A DNA stretch of 64,000 nucleotides from Ceratobasidium sp. AG-K. Lineage: Eukaryota; Basidiomycota; Agaricomycetes; Cantharellales; Ceratobasidiaceae. Below the pieces are notes generated by a model, which saw nothing but the letters and a program-made list of their open reading frames with translations, searched no databases and had not been told where the DNA came from. Every line of letters begins with the position of its first letter. Within the stretch, counting starts at the first letter, position 1. Shown here piece by piece: positions 25,029-35,900 of the stretch. The stretch is from the NCBI GenBank assembly GCA_037039685.1, contig JAWNGF010000003.1:3570571-3634570 (forward strand), read 5' to 3'. The translations under genes and the position numbers were made by a program.

Positions 25029-26657
25029 GTGTGTATCCATGTGTTGCTTTTTATGCAATACTCATTGTCAATTTTAAGGCCTGACCCCCATACACCCAAA
25101 CATCATTGCCATGTGGAATGTGAGGCTGAGCATGTTCAACAACTCCAAATGACAAGTCCTGAACAGCGCTGCATTGCCAACCAACAGCATGCACTCCAGC
25201 CACCCCCCTTCCCAATTGACCTGGCTCTCATTGGTCAAGAAATACAAGTTGACCTTGGCCCAGCACTCCACATTCCCCATATTGCTGCACAGGAATATGC
25301 TCCACCACTACCATTTGGCCCAATACCACCATTGCCACCTCCACAATTCTTTGCAGCTCCTTTTTGGCCACCACCTGTCTTGCCGCACCAGCCAGCCCCA
25401 GGCATATTTTTTCCGCCAGCATATGCTCCTACTCCTGCACCTGTGCCCATTCCACAGTTCCACCTCCCAGCCTATCCAGCAATGCTACCACCTCCACCAC
25501 TGGCTGCAAACCCTCCTGAACCTGATGCTGCTCTCCAAGGCCCTGGGCGTGGGCATGGACATGGGCGTGGACGTGGACGTGGACATGGATGTGGACAGGT
25601 GTGTGGCCAAGGCCCTGGGCGTGGTCATGGGCATGGTCATGGTTGTGCTGCAGCCCCCCAACCTGTACATCCAGCACCAGCTCCACACACAGTTCAACCT
25701 GTTGTAGCTCCCCAAATTTGTGAAATGCTATCCAACTCAGATCCTGACTCAGATGATGATGTCATTGAGGCAGCAGCAGCCCCCCAACTGTACACTGGCA
25801 CGCTCCACACACAACAAGTGGCTGTGCTGCTGCATAAACGTCTTGATCCTGCACGACACAAGTGCATTGCTGCTGGAAACGACGTGGTTGCCATGACTTG
25901 GGTCCCATGGATAAATGCTGTGAAAAATGTGGGGCACTTCACTGGAGAGTTGAAGCCAAAGCCGGAACAAACACATTTAGCAAGTGCTGCCTGAATGGAA
26001 AAATCGATCTGCTGTTACCTCAAATGCCACCTTGCTTGCTCTGGGAGCTCTTTACTGGAGGTCACCCACTCTCAGCACACTTCTTTGAAAACATCAGGCA
26101 CTTCAATATTGCGCATGCGTTTGTGTCTATGGGTTACAGGCAGGACCTTACGTATTGTGGTGGTGGTGGCCCCTACATGTTCAAAATTGGTGGAGAGGTT
26201 CACCACTGCTCAGGTGCACTGCTGCCAGAAGGCCCAACAGCCCCTAAATATGCACAACTATATATCTATGATGCTCATGAGGAGGCAGTCAACTTACGTG
26301 TCAACCATCCAATGAATGCTGGCTGTGATCCAGGTCTGATGCATCAACTGACAGATGTAATCCATACGTATCATTGCTATGCTCAGGTTTATCAACAAGC
26401 TTGGAGACAAATGGCAAATAATCCAGAGCGCTTGGGGATCCATGTAGTTCAGCAGTGGGATGATGACACACGTTGCTATAATGCACCCACCAGCAATGAA
26501 ATTGCAGGCCTTATTCCTAATGTTGCTGATGCCAGTGCACAGCGTGATATAGTCCTTTTCAGAAGCAACAATACCTTACAGTGCATCAGTAGTTTGCATC
26601 CTGCATATGCATGCCTTCACTATGTATTACTATTTCCCTGTGGCAAGCATGGCTTCA
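25029..26657 (+). pseudogene. Helitron RepHel N-terminal part
   Basis: The first frame (25029-25994) is Pro/Ala-rich with a Gly-His-Arg repeat tract (GRGHGHGRGRGRGHG). A second frame (from about 25862) carries the zinc-finger-like LGPMDKCCEKCGALHW, KIDLLLP and FENIRHFN motifs of Helitron transposases. The two frames overlap and differ in phase, so either an unseen intron or a frameshift lies near 25870-25910. The frame is then cut by a solo LTR right after CGKHGF, with the duplication cttca on both sides. Confidence 0.8.
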
Positions 26658-27124
26658 TGTCGTAAGCTACTTCTTGGTGGCTATGAGACAAGCTGCTATG
26701 GAGAGTGGACGGCACTAAGACCTAAGTGACCTCTTGAACTGCAACACACTTAAGTGTCTGTAGGCTCTAAAGGGTAGGGGTGGTTCTAAGTGTCACTCAA
26801 AGGGGATGTTTGACAAGACAAAACAAGCTGGGGTTACCAGGCTTGTTGGTCCTCTATATATATTCAAGAAGTGGCCGAGTCATACAACGCGCAACCATAT
26901 GAGTCATAGCAAACAACCAGTCAGGAGTGTCCATGTGAGTCATGCTGTATGAGCAGACATGACTTGTACAAAGCACAGCCGCGTTACACAATGTAACAGA
27001 GAAACCACAAGAAGGTGGCAACGCGGCGCAGGAAAAGACAAACAACGTACAGACAGGACAACAGACACTAGGACAGACAGGCAAGGCACAAGACAAGTCC
27101 GATGGAGTGAGCTGGCTCATGACA
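26658..27124 (-). repeat. Solo LTR of the A/B/C Ty3 family (467 bp)
   Basis: Complete LTR in minus orientation with perfect target duplication cttca (26653-26657 and 27125-27129). No internal element sequence remains, so it arose by LTR-LTR recombination after insertion into the Helitron. Confidence 0.93.
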
Positions 27125-28032
27125 CTTCAGGCGCAGCATTCCTATTGCCAGACAGGACTGGCATGGAGACCCTCAGAATCATCATGACTCAGATGACAAG
27201 GATCAAGAAGCAGACCCAGACCACCCAAATGGCCAGCAGAGGCGCACTGTTTCTGAGGCTCAATTTTATTGCTTCATGGTTCATGCACGAGAGCAGCTCA
27301 TTTATGAGGATGGTCAACCAGAAGGCAACAACCATTTTTCCTGTATCATCCGTGGGCATTGCCTATTCCAACAATATTTGGTTGATGCCTGGGCAGCAAT
27401 TGATCAAGCCAGGCTCATTTGGCTCAAGAACAACCAACAAACCATTTTTGCGGAGCTCTATAGTGGCATACAAGACTCTCTTACTGTGGATGGTGCTTAA
27501 AATCCAGATCATCCAAACAAAGTTGGTTGCCGTGTTATCCTACCTTCATCATATCAGGGGGGACAGCGTCATATGCAACAATGTTACCAGGACTCCATGG
27601 CCATCACAAGATATTTTGGGAATCCCCAATTCTTCATTACAATGACAGCAAACCCAAACTGGCCAGAGATCTCCAATGCACTCCTCCCAGGTCAACAGCC
27701 ATCAGACCAACCAGAGTTAGTTGCTTGAGTCTTCCATTTCAAAGCTGAGAAGCTACTTGACCTGCTACAGGACAAAAAACTCTTTGGGAAACATATTGCC
27801 AGTGTTTATACAATTGAGTTCCAAAAGTGTGGTTTGCCTCATATGCACCTACTTCTCTGGGTTGAAAAGGCTTCAAGGCCTCTGGATGCAGACAACATTG
27901 ACACGTTCATATCAGCAGAGCTACCAGACCCTGAGCTTGAGCCACTTCTCTATGAGACAGTCACTTGCAACATGATGCATGGTCTGTGTGGACCCAACAA
28001 TCCCAATGCCCCATGCATGAAGGATGGAAAAT
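27125..28032 (+). pseudogene. Helitron RepHel middle part with the HUH motif
   Basis: Continues the frame left of the solo LTR. It contains FFITMTANPNWPEI and the HUH nuclease motif in GLPHMHLLLW (about 27835-27865). In-frame stops at 27498-27500 (TAA) and 27726-27728 (TGA, probably from CGA). The segment ends at CMKDGK, where element B entered with the duplication aaaat. Confidence 0.85.
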
Positions 28033-28489
28033 TGTCGTGAGCTATGCTCCCGCCATCGGACTCGTCTACATCTCATCCTCTCTCGTCTCTTGTGTTTGTT
28101 CTTTGTTTGTCTTTCTCCTGCCACGTTGCCACCTTCTTGTGGTTATGTGTTACACTGTGTAACGCGGCTGTGCTTTGTACAAGTCATGTCTGTTCATACA
28201 GCATGACTCACATGGACACTCCTGACTGGTTGACTGCTTTGACTCATGTGGCTTCACTTTGTATGACTCGGCCACTGCTTGAATATATATGGAAGACCAA
28301 CAAGCCTGGTAACCCCAGCTTGTTTTGTCTCGTCAAAACATCCCCTCTGAGTGACACTTAGAACCACCCCTACCCTCAAGAGCCTACAGACGCTTAAGTG
28401 TGTTGCGGTTCAAGAGGTCACTTAGGTCTTAGTGCCGTCCACTCTCCATCGCGGCTTGTCTCATAGCCACCAAGAAGAAGCTTACGACA
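28033..28489 (+). repeat. 5' LTR of copy B
   Basis: Starts tgtcgtgagc, ends cttacgaca. TATA-like gaatatatat at 28281-28290. The start of the self-complementary 12-mer at 28317 lies about 30 bp downstream, a plausible transcript start. Confidence 0.95.
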
Positions 28490-28491
28490 TT

Positions 28492-28503
28492 ACAAAACAA
28501 GCT
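28492..28503 (+). promoter_or_regulatory. Self-primer binding site of copy B
   Basis: acaaaacaagct at 28492-28503 is the exact complement of agcttgttttgt at 28317-28328 in the LTR. It lies 2 bp after the LTR, where a tRNA primer site would normally be. Same arrangement in copies A and C. Confidence 0.7.
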
Positions 28504-28519
28504 TATCAAACATACAAAC

Positions 28520-29829
28520 ATGTCTATTCAAGAAGACGGAGGGTCACGTCCTTCATCCACCAGATCAACAAGAAGAGGACCCAGTCGGGCAGCAAGGCCC
28601 ACAGGATCATTAAACGAGCAAGATATCGCACAAACTCAAGCGGGAGGTCCTGCCCGTTCACGCTCTCAGAGCCAATCTTCAATGCCAGGAGCTTTCGGCA
28701 TCTCTGACATGACAATAGTACAAGAGGAAGAACCCACCATCACGAATAGAGAACCAGGAGATCTCACAAATGACCCCACTCCAGCTGTGATTCGCATTTC
28801 AACTGGAAGTCCAGGGCCATCACGTCCCTTGTGGCCACTAGGGACTAGGAGGCAGTTCTTTTCTCCCCAGCCCGAAGCGCATGGGGGCGTGTCGCTTGTC
28901 CCCATTAGACCTCCTCCTACACCACACATTCCCAATGTCCCTACAATCCCTCAAATCGGAGGAACCATCACCAACGCAGGACCAATCCCAATTTCTTCCC
29001 AGCCAGTCACTCCAGCGATTCCAGCACCACCCTATATCCCACAAGGATACTCCGGGCAGCCGGCCTCGGCACCACAAGGCACCGGTGATCCGGGAAGCTC
29101 AAGTTCCAGCTCTAGCGGCAGGACTGTAATCAGTAATCTAGACAACCTGGACGACCTCCTAGAAGGAAGACACAACGCCACCCTTAGGGTTATAGACGGA
29201 ATGAGGGTTACCATGGATCGAAGGCTTAGTGGCCTAGAACAAGCCACACAGGTCTTAGCAAACAACCAACAAATCTTTAACGACTCCATCAACACCCTAC
29301 AAGGCACCTTAACAGACATTCTGAACTCGGCAAGAAATGGCGAACACAATTCCTTTCTAGTAGGACAAGACGTAACACGCCTTCAAAATGAGGTTGCCAA
29401 CACTCAAGGACTAGTAAACAATGTACGCAAAGAGCTCAACACTACTAGACAGGGGCAACTCGAGTGGAATGAGGCAGTAACTCAAGGACTGGAAAACTTA
29501 CGACAAGAAGGAACCTCCTTCACTACCAAAATCACGGAAGTTCAAGAAGCTATCAACAATATGCGAGAAGAAATTGATGAAACTTCCCTGCACGGGATCC
29601 CGTCTAGGCGATCAAATTCCCCACCTCATCCAGACGCGGAATCTACCAGGATCGACGAGTTAGAATTAAGAATCCAACGACTGACCGAGAACCCAAATGC
29701 TGGTAGCAGTCCATGACGTCCCAAAGTAACTCGCCCAGAATCCTTCGACGGAAAGAAAGGGGAGGGTGCTGAAATGTTCATCACATAAATGGAAAGCTAC
29801 TTCGTACGCTTAGGTGATCAATACACTTC
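28520..29829 (+). pseudogene. gag: Gag of copy B, 5' part
   Basis: Closely matches the intact gag of copy A from MSIQEDGG. The frame ends at a TGA (29714-29716) where copy A has Cys. The continuation has a TAA at 29786-29788 (copy A: CAA, Gln). Element I then interrupts after ...YTS with duplication acttc. The remainder of gag is at 36785-37475. Confidence 0.9.
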
Positions 29830-30243
29830 TGTCATGAGCTGACTAAGCTCAGACATTTTATTCTGATTTTATATCTTTTTTTCCGAACACTTTCCTTTTT
29901 TGGTACAAATGTCCTCTGGCGCTTAACTTGTATCATGTGATGTCTTTGTCTTTCCATTTGATATTGGTGATGCTTCCGGAACTTCCAGAATGTTGAGTCA
30001 TATCTCTTATCTCGCTTATCATCGGTTGTACTCGGCTTTCCCACACTGATAGGTGATGACGTGGCATTGATCCCTCATGTATATAAACCCAGAGGTCAAG
30101 CCGGTTAACGACAAGGCTTGACCTCCTCTCCACTAGGACTTGCTGAATCAAATCCACTTAACTACCGCTACTCCTTGGGTTCTAAGACTCTCCAAGTCGA
30201 ACCCCTTAACCTTTCACATACCTAATTGACCCAAGTCGGGACA
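29830..30243 (+). repeat. 5' LTR of element I
   Basis: Starts tgtcatgagc, ends gtcgggaca. TATA box tatataaa near 30080-30087. About 31 bp later is aaggcttgacct (30113-30124), the partner of the primer site. The 11-bp inverted repeat gaggtcaagcc/ggcttgacctc (30092-30102 and 30115-30125) spans the likely start of transcription. Confidence 0.95.
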
Positions 30244-30245
30244 TT

Positions 30246-30257
30246 AGGTCAAGCCTT
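30246..30257 (+). promoter_or_regulatory. Self-primer binding site of element I
   Basis: aggtcaagcctt, 2 bp after the 5' LTR, is a 12-base exact complement of aaggcttgacct at 30113-30124. The layout fits Tf1/sushi self-priming. The sequence is unrelated to the primer site of family A/B/C, so the arrangement, not the sequence, is shared. Confidence 0.75.
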
Positions 30258-30730
30258 TTTAAAAGCATCAGCCCTAAAAAGCTCCTGCTTTTCCACCAAG
30301 TAGATAGAACGTACACGGGAAAATGGGCATAGTACAACGGACGAAGAGCTATACTTGATATAGACCAGTAGTCCCACGTCGCTATACGCTGTCAGTGAAC
30401 CCAATCGTTATCCTCTTTCGGGTCATAGCGGCTTTAGTCAGCTAAATACACCCTTACTCTGTTATACACTGTCGCTATCACGCCCGCCCAAGGCTGTTGA
30501 TAACTGATAAGATCAGATAAGGAGTATATAAAGCAAAAGCTTAGCGTTTAGCACCCTTCACATCCAAATCAACATCTTGGGGAAGCCAGGTCCTCTCAAG
30601 CAAAACTGGAAAGTGGTCGGAGCACCACCCAAGTTAACACTCTCATCCATCAAGAACCACATCTACTCGTCGTTTCCATCAGTACGCACTAAAAAGGAAC
30701 TAATTAGTAACTAACTAATTAACCTTAAAA

Positions 30731-31542
30731 GTGTTCCCCGCATTTTTTAGCCTCTGCAAAGCAGTCTTTAGACTAAAAGATTTCGTACTTGATCTGGACT
30801 CCAAAGTCGACGAGTTAAACAGTCGAATTGAAGTACTAGAAGAAGATCAAGTTGAACAAGCAGAGGATTTAAGGGTCAAACGTACCAGAAACGACGAAAA
30901 CCACAATCAACTCGAAGCCGATTACCAAGCTCTTCATTCAAGGCTCGAGTTCATCGAAATAAACCTCGATAACACAAACAAGCAACAAGCCGATCAAGAT
31001 CGTGTCCAAAGCATAAATCTAGCTGACACCAATATCGAAGTCGAGCGCTTGCAAGAACAAACCCGCGTCTTGATCGAAAATTGCGACCAACTTATTAAAA
31101 TCCAAGAAAAACACACTTGAAAGGTCGAAAACCTCATCAACAACAACAAACGTCAGTGGCGCACTATCGAAACCCTTAAAGACAAAATCAAGGGCAAATA
31201 TTGTCATCTAGCAGCAGAAGTGCGTATTCCTATTAATCAGGATTACCGCCTTCTAAACCACCTTAATACCATCGCACCCAACCCTTTTCAGTGGGACCAA
31301 GACCTCGACTCACACAGGAACAACACAGGGAACAACTTAGACTAGAGTCCCTAAAACTCTTTATTGAAGACGTTCATCGTAACTACATATACGAACAGTA
31401 CGACGAACTAGGAGTAATCAACGCGTTGTTCTTGGAGGACGAAAATCTTGAATTGATATTTTTGAGAAGTCTGCGCATCATTAAAGACAGAAGGGTTCGA
31501 AGAAGAATTCGTGATATTTTGTACGGCCTGGGATCCCAATAA
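30731..31542 (+). pseudogene. Upstream coiled-coil ORF (ORF0) of element I, now broken
   Basis: The frame at 30731-31120 encodes a strongly charged heptad-type coiled coil (for example LDSKVDELNSRIEVLEEDQ). A TGA (31118-31120) interrupts it, but the same frame continues for about 75 codons, so the TGA may be a CGA mutation. A second frame, 31291-31542, ends just before gag. The true start is unclear, since the first frame opens with GTG and no good ATG. Most Ty3 elements have no separate ORF before gag. Confidence 0.55.
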
Positions 31543-31568
31543 ATCTACCTGTTTTTCCCCGCTCCAAT

Positions 31569-32921
31569 ATGTCAAGAGCCCCATCACCTAGTCAAGGGGG
31601 ATTTACCCAAATTTCAGCAACATCCGGACCCGAGGTAGTCGCACATGCAATCAATGCCTTAATAGACGAAGTGCGAAAAATTAACGGTCATATCAATGCC
31701 TTAAATGGTATCACCTCTACCCTAGAACAGGGGATCGACAATAACATTGCAGACATCCATGCAATTCAAAATCAAACTGCACAAATTGCACCCCTTCACC
31801 AATTAATGAATGCAGTGTCTCAGTCACTTGCAAACCTAGGGGCAACACCCTCCACCAACGCGTCAACAACCACCCCAGGATACAAACTCAAAATGCATCC
31901 CCCAGAAGAATTTTCTGGAGATGTAGATAAATTTGATGAGTTTAAGTCGCAATGTACTTTGTACATAAACCATACGTCGCCACAAGCAACCACAGAACAA
32001 AAAATTACTTATATCATGGGTTATTGCAAGGGGCCGGCCTATGTATGGATGCAACCTGGAATTGATGTAGACACGGCAAGAAGAGGAGCAACAAATTGGC
32101 TACACGACATGGACGAATTCTGGAACGAAATGCAAACTAGGTTTGGCGATGTTCACAAGATCGACCGATATAGACAATTATACAAGAAATTGGTCCAGAA
32201 GAACTCTGTCCAAGATTATCTACGAGACTTTGTCACTTATTCATCGGTACTCGGGTACACTGATCGAGTACTTTGTGATGATTTCTATGACGGTCTTAAG
32301 GATGAAATCAAGATGGCCATGGTGTCACAGAACTTTAAACCCCACGAAGTGACAAGGACATTCAACCAAGTTCGCGAAAGAGCCCTGGAAATTGACTCCA
32401 CAATGAATGCTATTAACGCGCCAAAGAAGTTGCAAAGCTCACAAACCACCACTTCGAAACAAAGTACTTCCAAGACAACCCCAAGTACTCCAAATGCCTC
32501 ACTGGGTCAAAGATTCAATATAAACAATCGAGTCTTTATGTCAAAACCTACAGGGGGGGTGCAATACAGCAAAATCTCAAACATTACCCGAAACGCCAAA
32601 GGCCGTCCAGTTCCACAGATCTCCTGGGATGATGGGACAAAAGGAAATGTCCCTTTTGGAGCAATTCAAAGAGACACCCAAACCAGTAACCTCAACGCTC
32701 CTACTATCCAAGCACCCAAACCGTCCACTCCTGCTAAAGACCCTAATGCAATGGATCTTGATGGAAAAGGAAAAGGACCAATGATTTGCTTCACTTGCGG
32801 CGGCAAGGGACACTCAGCAAGAGTCTGTCCTTCCAAGAACACAGCGTCAGGATTTGAAGCTCAGATTGAAGAAATCTCTTCAGACACCGAATCGGGAAAA
32901 GACGTCACCGGGGCTTATTAA
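31569..32921 (+). CDS. gag: Gag of element I, intact (450 aa)
   Basis: ATG at 31569. Helical N-terminus, retrotransposon Gag capsid-like region (about residues 110-275, with EEFSGDVDKFDEFKSQC), Thr/Ser-rich linker, then a CCHC zinc knuckle CFTCGGKGHSARVC near residues 406-420. Ends at TAA 32919-32921. A GGGAAAA heptamer sits in gag phase at 32894-32900. Confidence 0.93.
   Translation: MSRAPSPSQGGFTQISATSGPEVVAHAINALIDEVRKINGHINALNGITSTLEQGIDNNIADIHAIQNQTAQIAPLHQLMNAVSQSLANLGATPSTNASTTTPGYKLKMHPPEEFSGDVDKFDEFKSQCTLYINHTSPQATTEQKITYIMGYCKGPAYVWMQPGIDVDTARRGATNWLHDMDEFWNEMQTRFGDVHKIDRYRQLYKKLVQKNSVQDYLRDFVTYSSVLGYTDRVLCDDFYDGLKDEIKMAMVSQNFKPHEVTRTFNQVRERALEIDSTMNAINAPKKLQSSQTTTSKQSTSKTTPSTPNASLGQRFNINNRVFMSKPTGGVQYSKISNITRNAKGRPVPQISWDDGTKGNVPFGAIQRDTQTSNLNAPTIQAPKPSTPAKDPNAMDLDGKGKGPMICFTCGGKGHSARVCPSKNTASGFEAQIEEISSDTESGKDVTGAY
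32894..32900 (+). promoter_or_regulatory. Putative -1 frameshift heptamer (G GGA AAA), element I
   Basis: Codons TCG GGA AAA in gag phase, six codons before the stop. The -1 frame is open from here through the gag stop into pol (first pol ATG at 32957). Same heptamer and phase as in the A/B/C family. Confidence 0.6.
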
Positions 32922-32956
32922 GGAGCCAAGTACTCGGTGATATTTTAGCTAGTAAT

Positions 32957-35900
32957 ATGGATGAACTAGAAATCATGTCAATATCAAATGAAAACCAATT
33001 ATACCTTGATTTCACCGCTCATCCACTAGTTACGGCTCCTGGTTCTAAGTCAGTTAACAGATCAAAAAGATTCTCTGGACAAGCACTTCTTGACTGTGGC
33101 GCAACCTCCTGTTTCATCAACCCTTCCCTAGCAAAAGAGGCAAACCTCCCCCTTTTCCAACACGAAAGACCCAAGACTTTGCGAGTTATAGACGGACGAG
33201 AAGTCTCGTCTGGAAAAGTCACCCACTATACCAAATTTAAACTTGTCATGGGAACACATTCCAGCGAAATAGAATGTCATGTCACAAACATTGGAAGACA
33301 CCCTATCGTACTCGGGATGTCATGGCTCAAGAAACATAACCCACAAATTAATTGGAAAAATAGGACAATTGCATACACAAGCGAATTCTACTCAAAAAAC
33401 TGCCTAGAAGTCCCATCTACACTCCAAATCGCAGCAGAAACCACATTACCAGAGGAATACAAAGAGTTCGCAGATGTGTTCGACGAGTCCAGATTAGAAG
33501 AACTCCCACCTCACAGGCCAACTGACATTACGCTCGACCTCCTACCAGAAGCTAAACTAAAGCATGACCCTATTTACAAAACATCCCCAGCTGAAGACAA
33601 AGAAATGAAAAAAGTACTAGAAACCCTTATCCGAAGGGGACACATTCAGATCTCTAAGTCTCCTTTGGCTTCCCCTGTTCTGTTTGTCAAAAAACCACAT
33701 CCAGAAGATCCAAACAACCCAGAATTACGCTTTTGCGTTGACTACAGATATGTGAACTCGCTATGCAAATTCAACGCAAGTGGAATACCCCTATTGGACC
33801 AGTGGTTAAGGGCCCTGGAAGGATTTGTCATTGGCACCACTCTAGACTTGGCACAAGGATTCCATCAAACCCGAATAGCAGCAGGCCATGAATGGAAAAC
33901 AGCATTCAAAACTCAATACGGCATGTACGAATGGAAAGTCATGCCCTTTGGTCTCAAAAACGCCCCATCAAGCTTCCAGTCCCTAATGAACTCTATATTC
34001 AGGGACATTATGGGGGTTTTCGTACTCGTATACATTGATGATATCTTTGTTTTTTCCAAACGAGTCGAAGATCATCCAGGACACATGAAAGAGGTGCTAA
34101 GAAGACTAAGGGAACACAAGCTGATTGCAAAATTGAAGAAATGCAAGTTCCACCAAACTAAACTGGACTGGGTAGGACTAGTCATTTCCAAGGAAGGAAT
34201 CGAAACGGATCAGGAGAAGGTCACGGCGGCTATGAATTGGAAAGCTCCCAAAAACGTCAAACAAGTTCAAGAATTCCTAGGATTCGTCAATTTCTATCAA
34301 AGATTCATTCAAGACTTTGCCGGCAAAGCCAGACCTCTGTACAACCTACTTAAGAAGGATCAAAAGTGGCAGTGGACAAGCAAAGAACAAGAGGCCATGA
34401 ATGCACTAAAAGAAGCTCTTAAAGTGGCACCCGTAATGATGCAGCCCGACCAGAATAAGGAATTTTTCCTCGAGACAGATGCGTCGGGATTTGCCACAGG
34501 AGCAGTTTTATCTCAGAAGGATAAAGAAGGGAAATTACACCCTGTAGCTTTTCTTTCCAAATCACTAAATCCGGCTGAGCGAAACTATGACATTTTCGAC
34601 AAAGAACTATTGGCAATAATTAGAGCTTTCAAAGAATGGCGGCACCTACTTCAAGGCACAGAAAAAGCCATTCAAGTGATAACAGATCACAAAAATTTGG
34701 AATACTTCTCATCATCCAAACAATTGAATCAACGCCAAATCCGCTGGATGAATTTCTTGGTAGACTTCAACTTCCAAATCTTGTACAGGCCAGGAAGCCA
34801 AAACAAAAAGGCAGACATTCTCTCAAGGCGATATGACCTGGAGCCTTTGGGGGGGGTAGAGAACCAAGTCCTCCTCAAACCAGACATTTTCATTTCGGCT
34901 ATTACCCCAGACCAGGAGATCAACGATCTAATCAGAGAAGCAATCCTTGAAGATCCCAGATTAGAAGAAGCCCACAATAAGCTGAGAAATGGAGAAAAAG
35001 TCAAAGATTGGGAATACAGAGAAGGACTCCTAATGTTCAAAGGGAAGATCTTTGTCCCCAAGGATGAAACCATCAGAAACCTGATATTGGAATCGCGCCA
35101 TGACAATATTACAGCTGGGCATCCTGGACAAGCAAGAACATTAGAATTGGTCTCAAGAACTTACTACTGGCCAACCATGAAGAAATTTGTCAACTCCTAC
35201 GTGTCACACTGCGAAACATGCATTCGAATTAAACCATCGAACCAACTCCCCACAGGACTACTGCGTCCTTTACATATCCCTGAGAGACCCTGGGAAGAGA
35301 TCTCCTATGACATGATCGTAGGGCTCCCAGAATCAGAAGGATATGATGCAATCTTGACAGTTGTAGATCGGTTCTCCAAAATGGCACACTATCTCCCTTG
35401 CAAATCAACGGCCACAGCAGTAGACATAGCCAATATCTTCATTGCAAACATTTGGAAACTTCATGGCACCCCAAAAGCAACAGTCTCGGATAGAGGATCC
35501 ACTTTCAACTCAAAGTTCATTAGGCATTTGTACAAACGGTTGGACGTAAAACCTACCTTCAGCACAGCCTACCATCCAAGGACAGACGGACAGTCAGAAC
35601 GAGCAAACCAAGTCGTTGAAATCTTCATCAGAGCTTTTGTCAACCATAGGCAAAACGACTGGGTGGCCCTACTCCCTATGGCAGAATTTGCTTACAACAA
35701 CGGAATTCAAGCATCCACTGGCAAAACCCCTTTCCAAATCTGCCAAGGTTTCAACCCTAGAATGAACATCGGGGAAGAATCAGATTATACTGTTCCTGAA
35801 GCTGATGCCCATGCGGAATTCCTGTTGAAAGGATACGACGAAGTCAAAGCTGCCCTCATCCTAGCAAATCAGTCCTATAAATACTACTTTGATAAAGGAG

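Noticed and set aside
25174..25715. Overlapping ORFs on both strands in the Helitron N-terminal region
   Set aside because: They mirror the Gly-His-Arg and Pro-rich codon repeats of the plus-strand frame.
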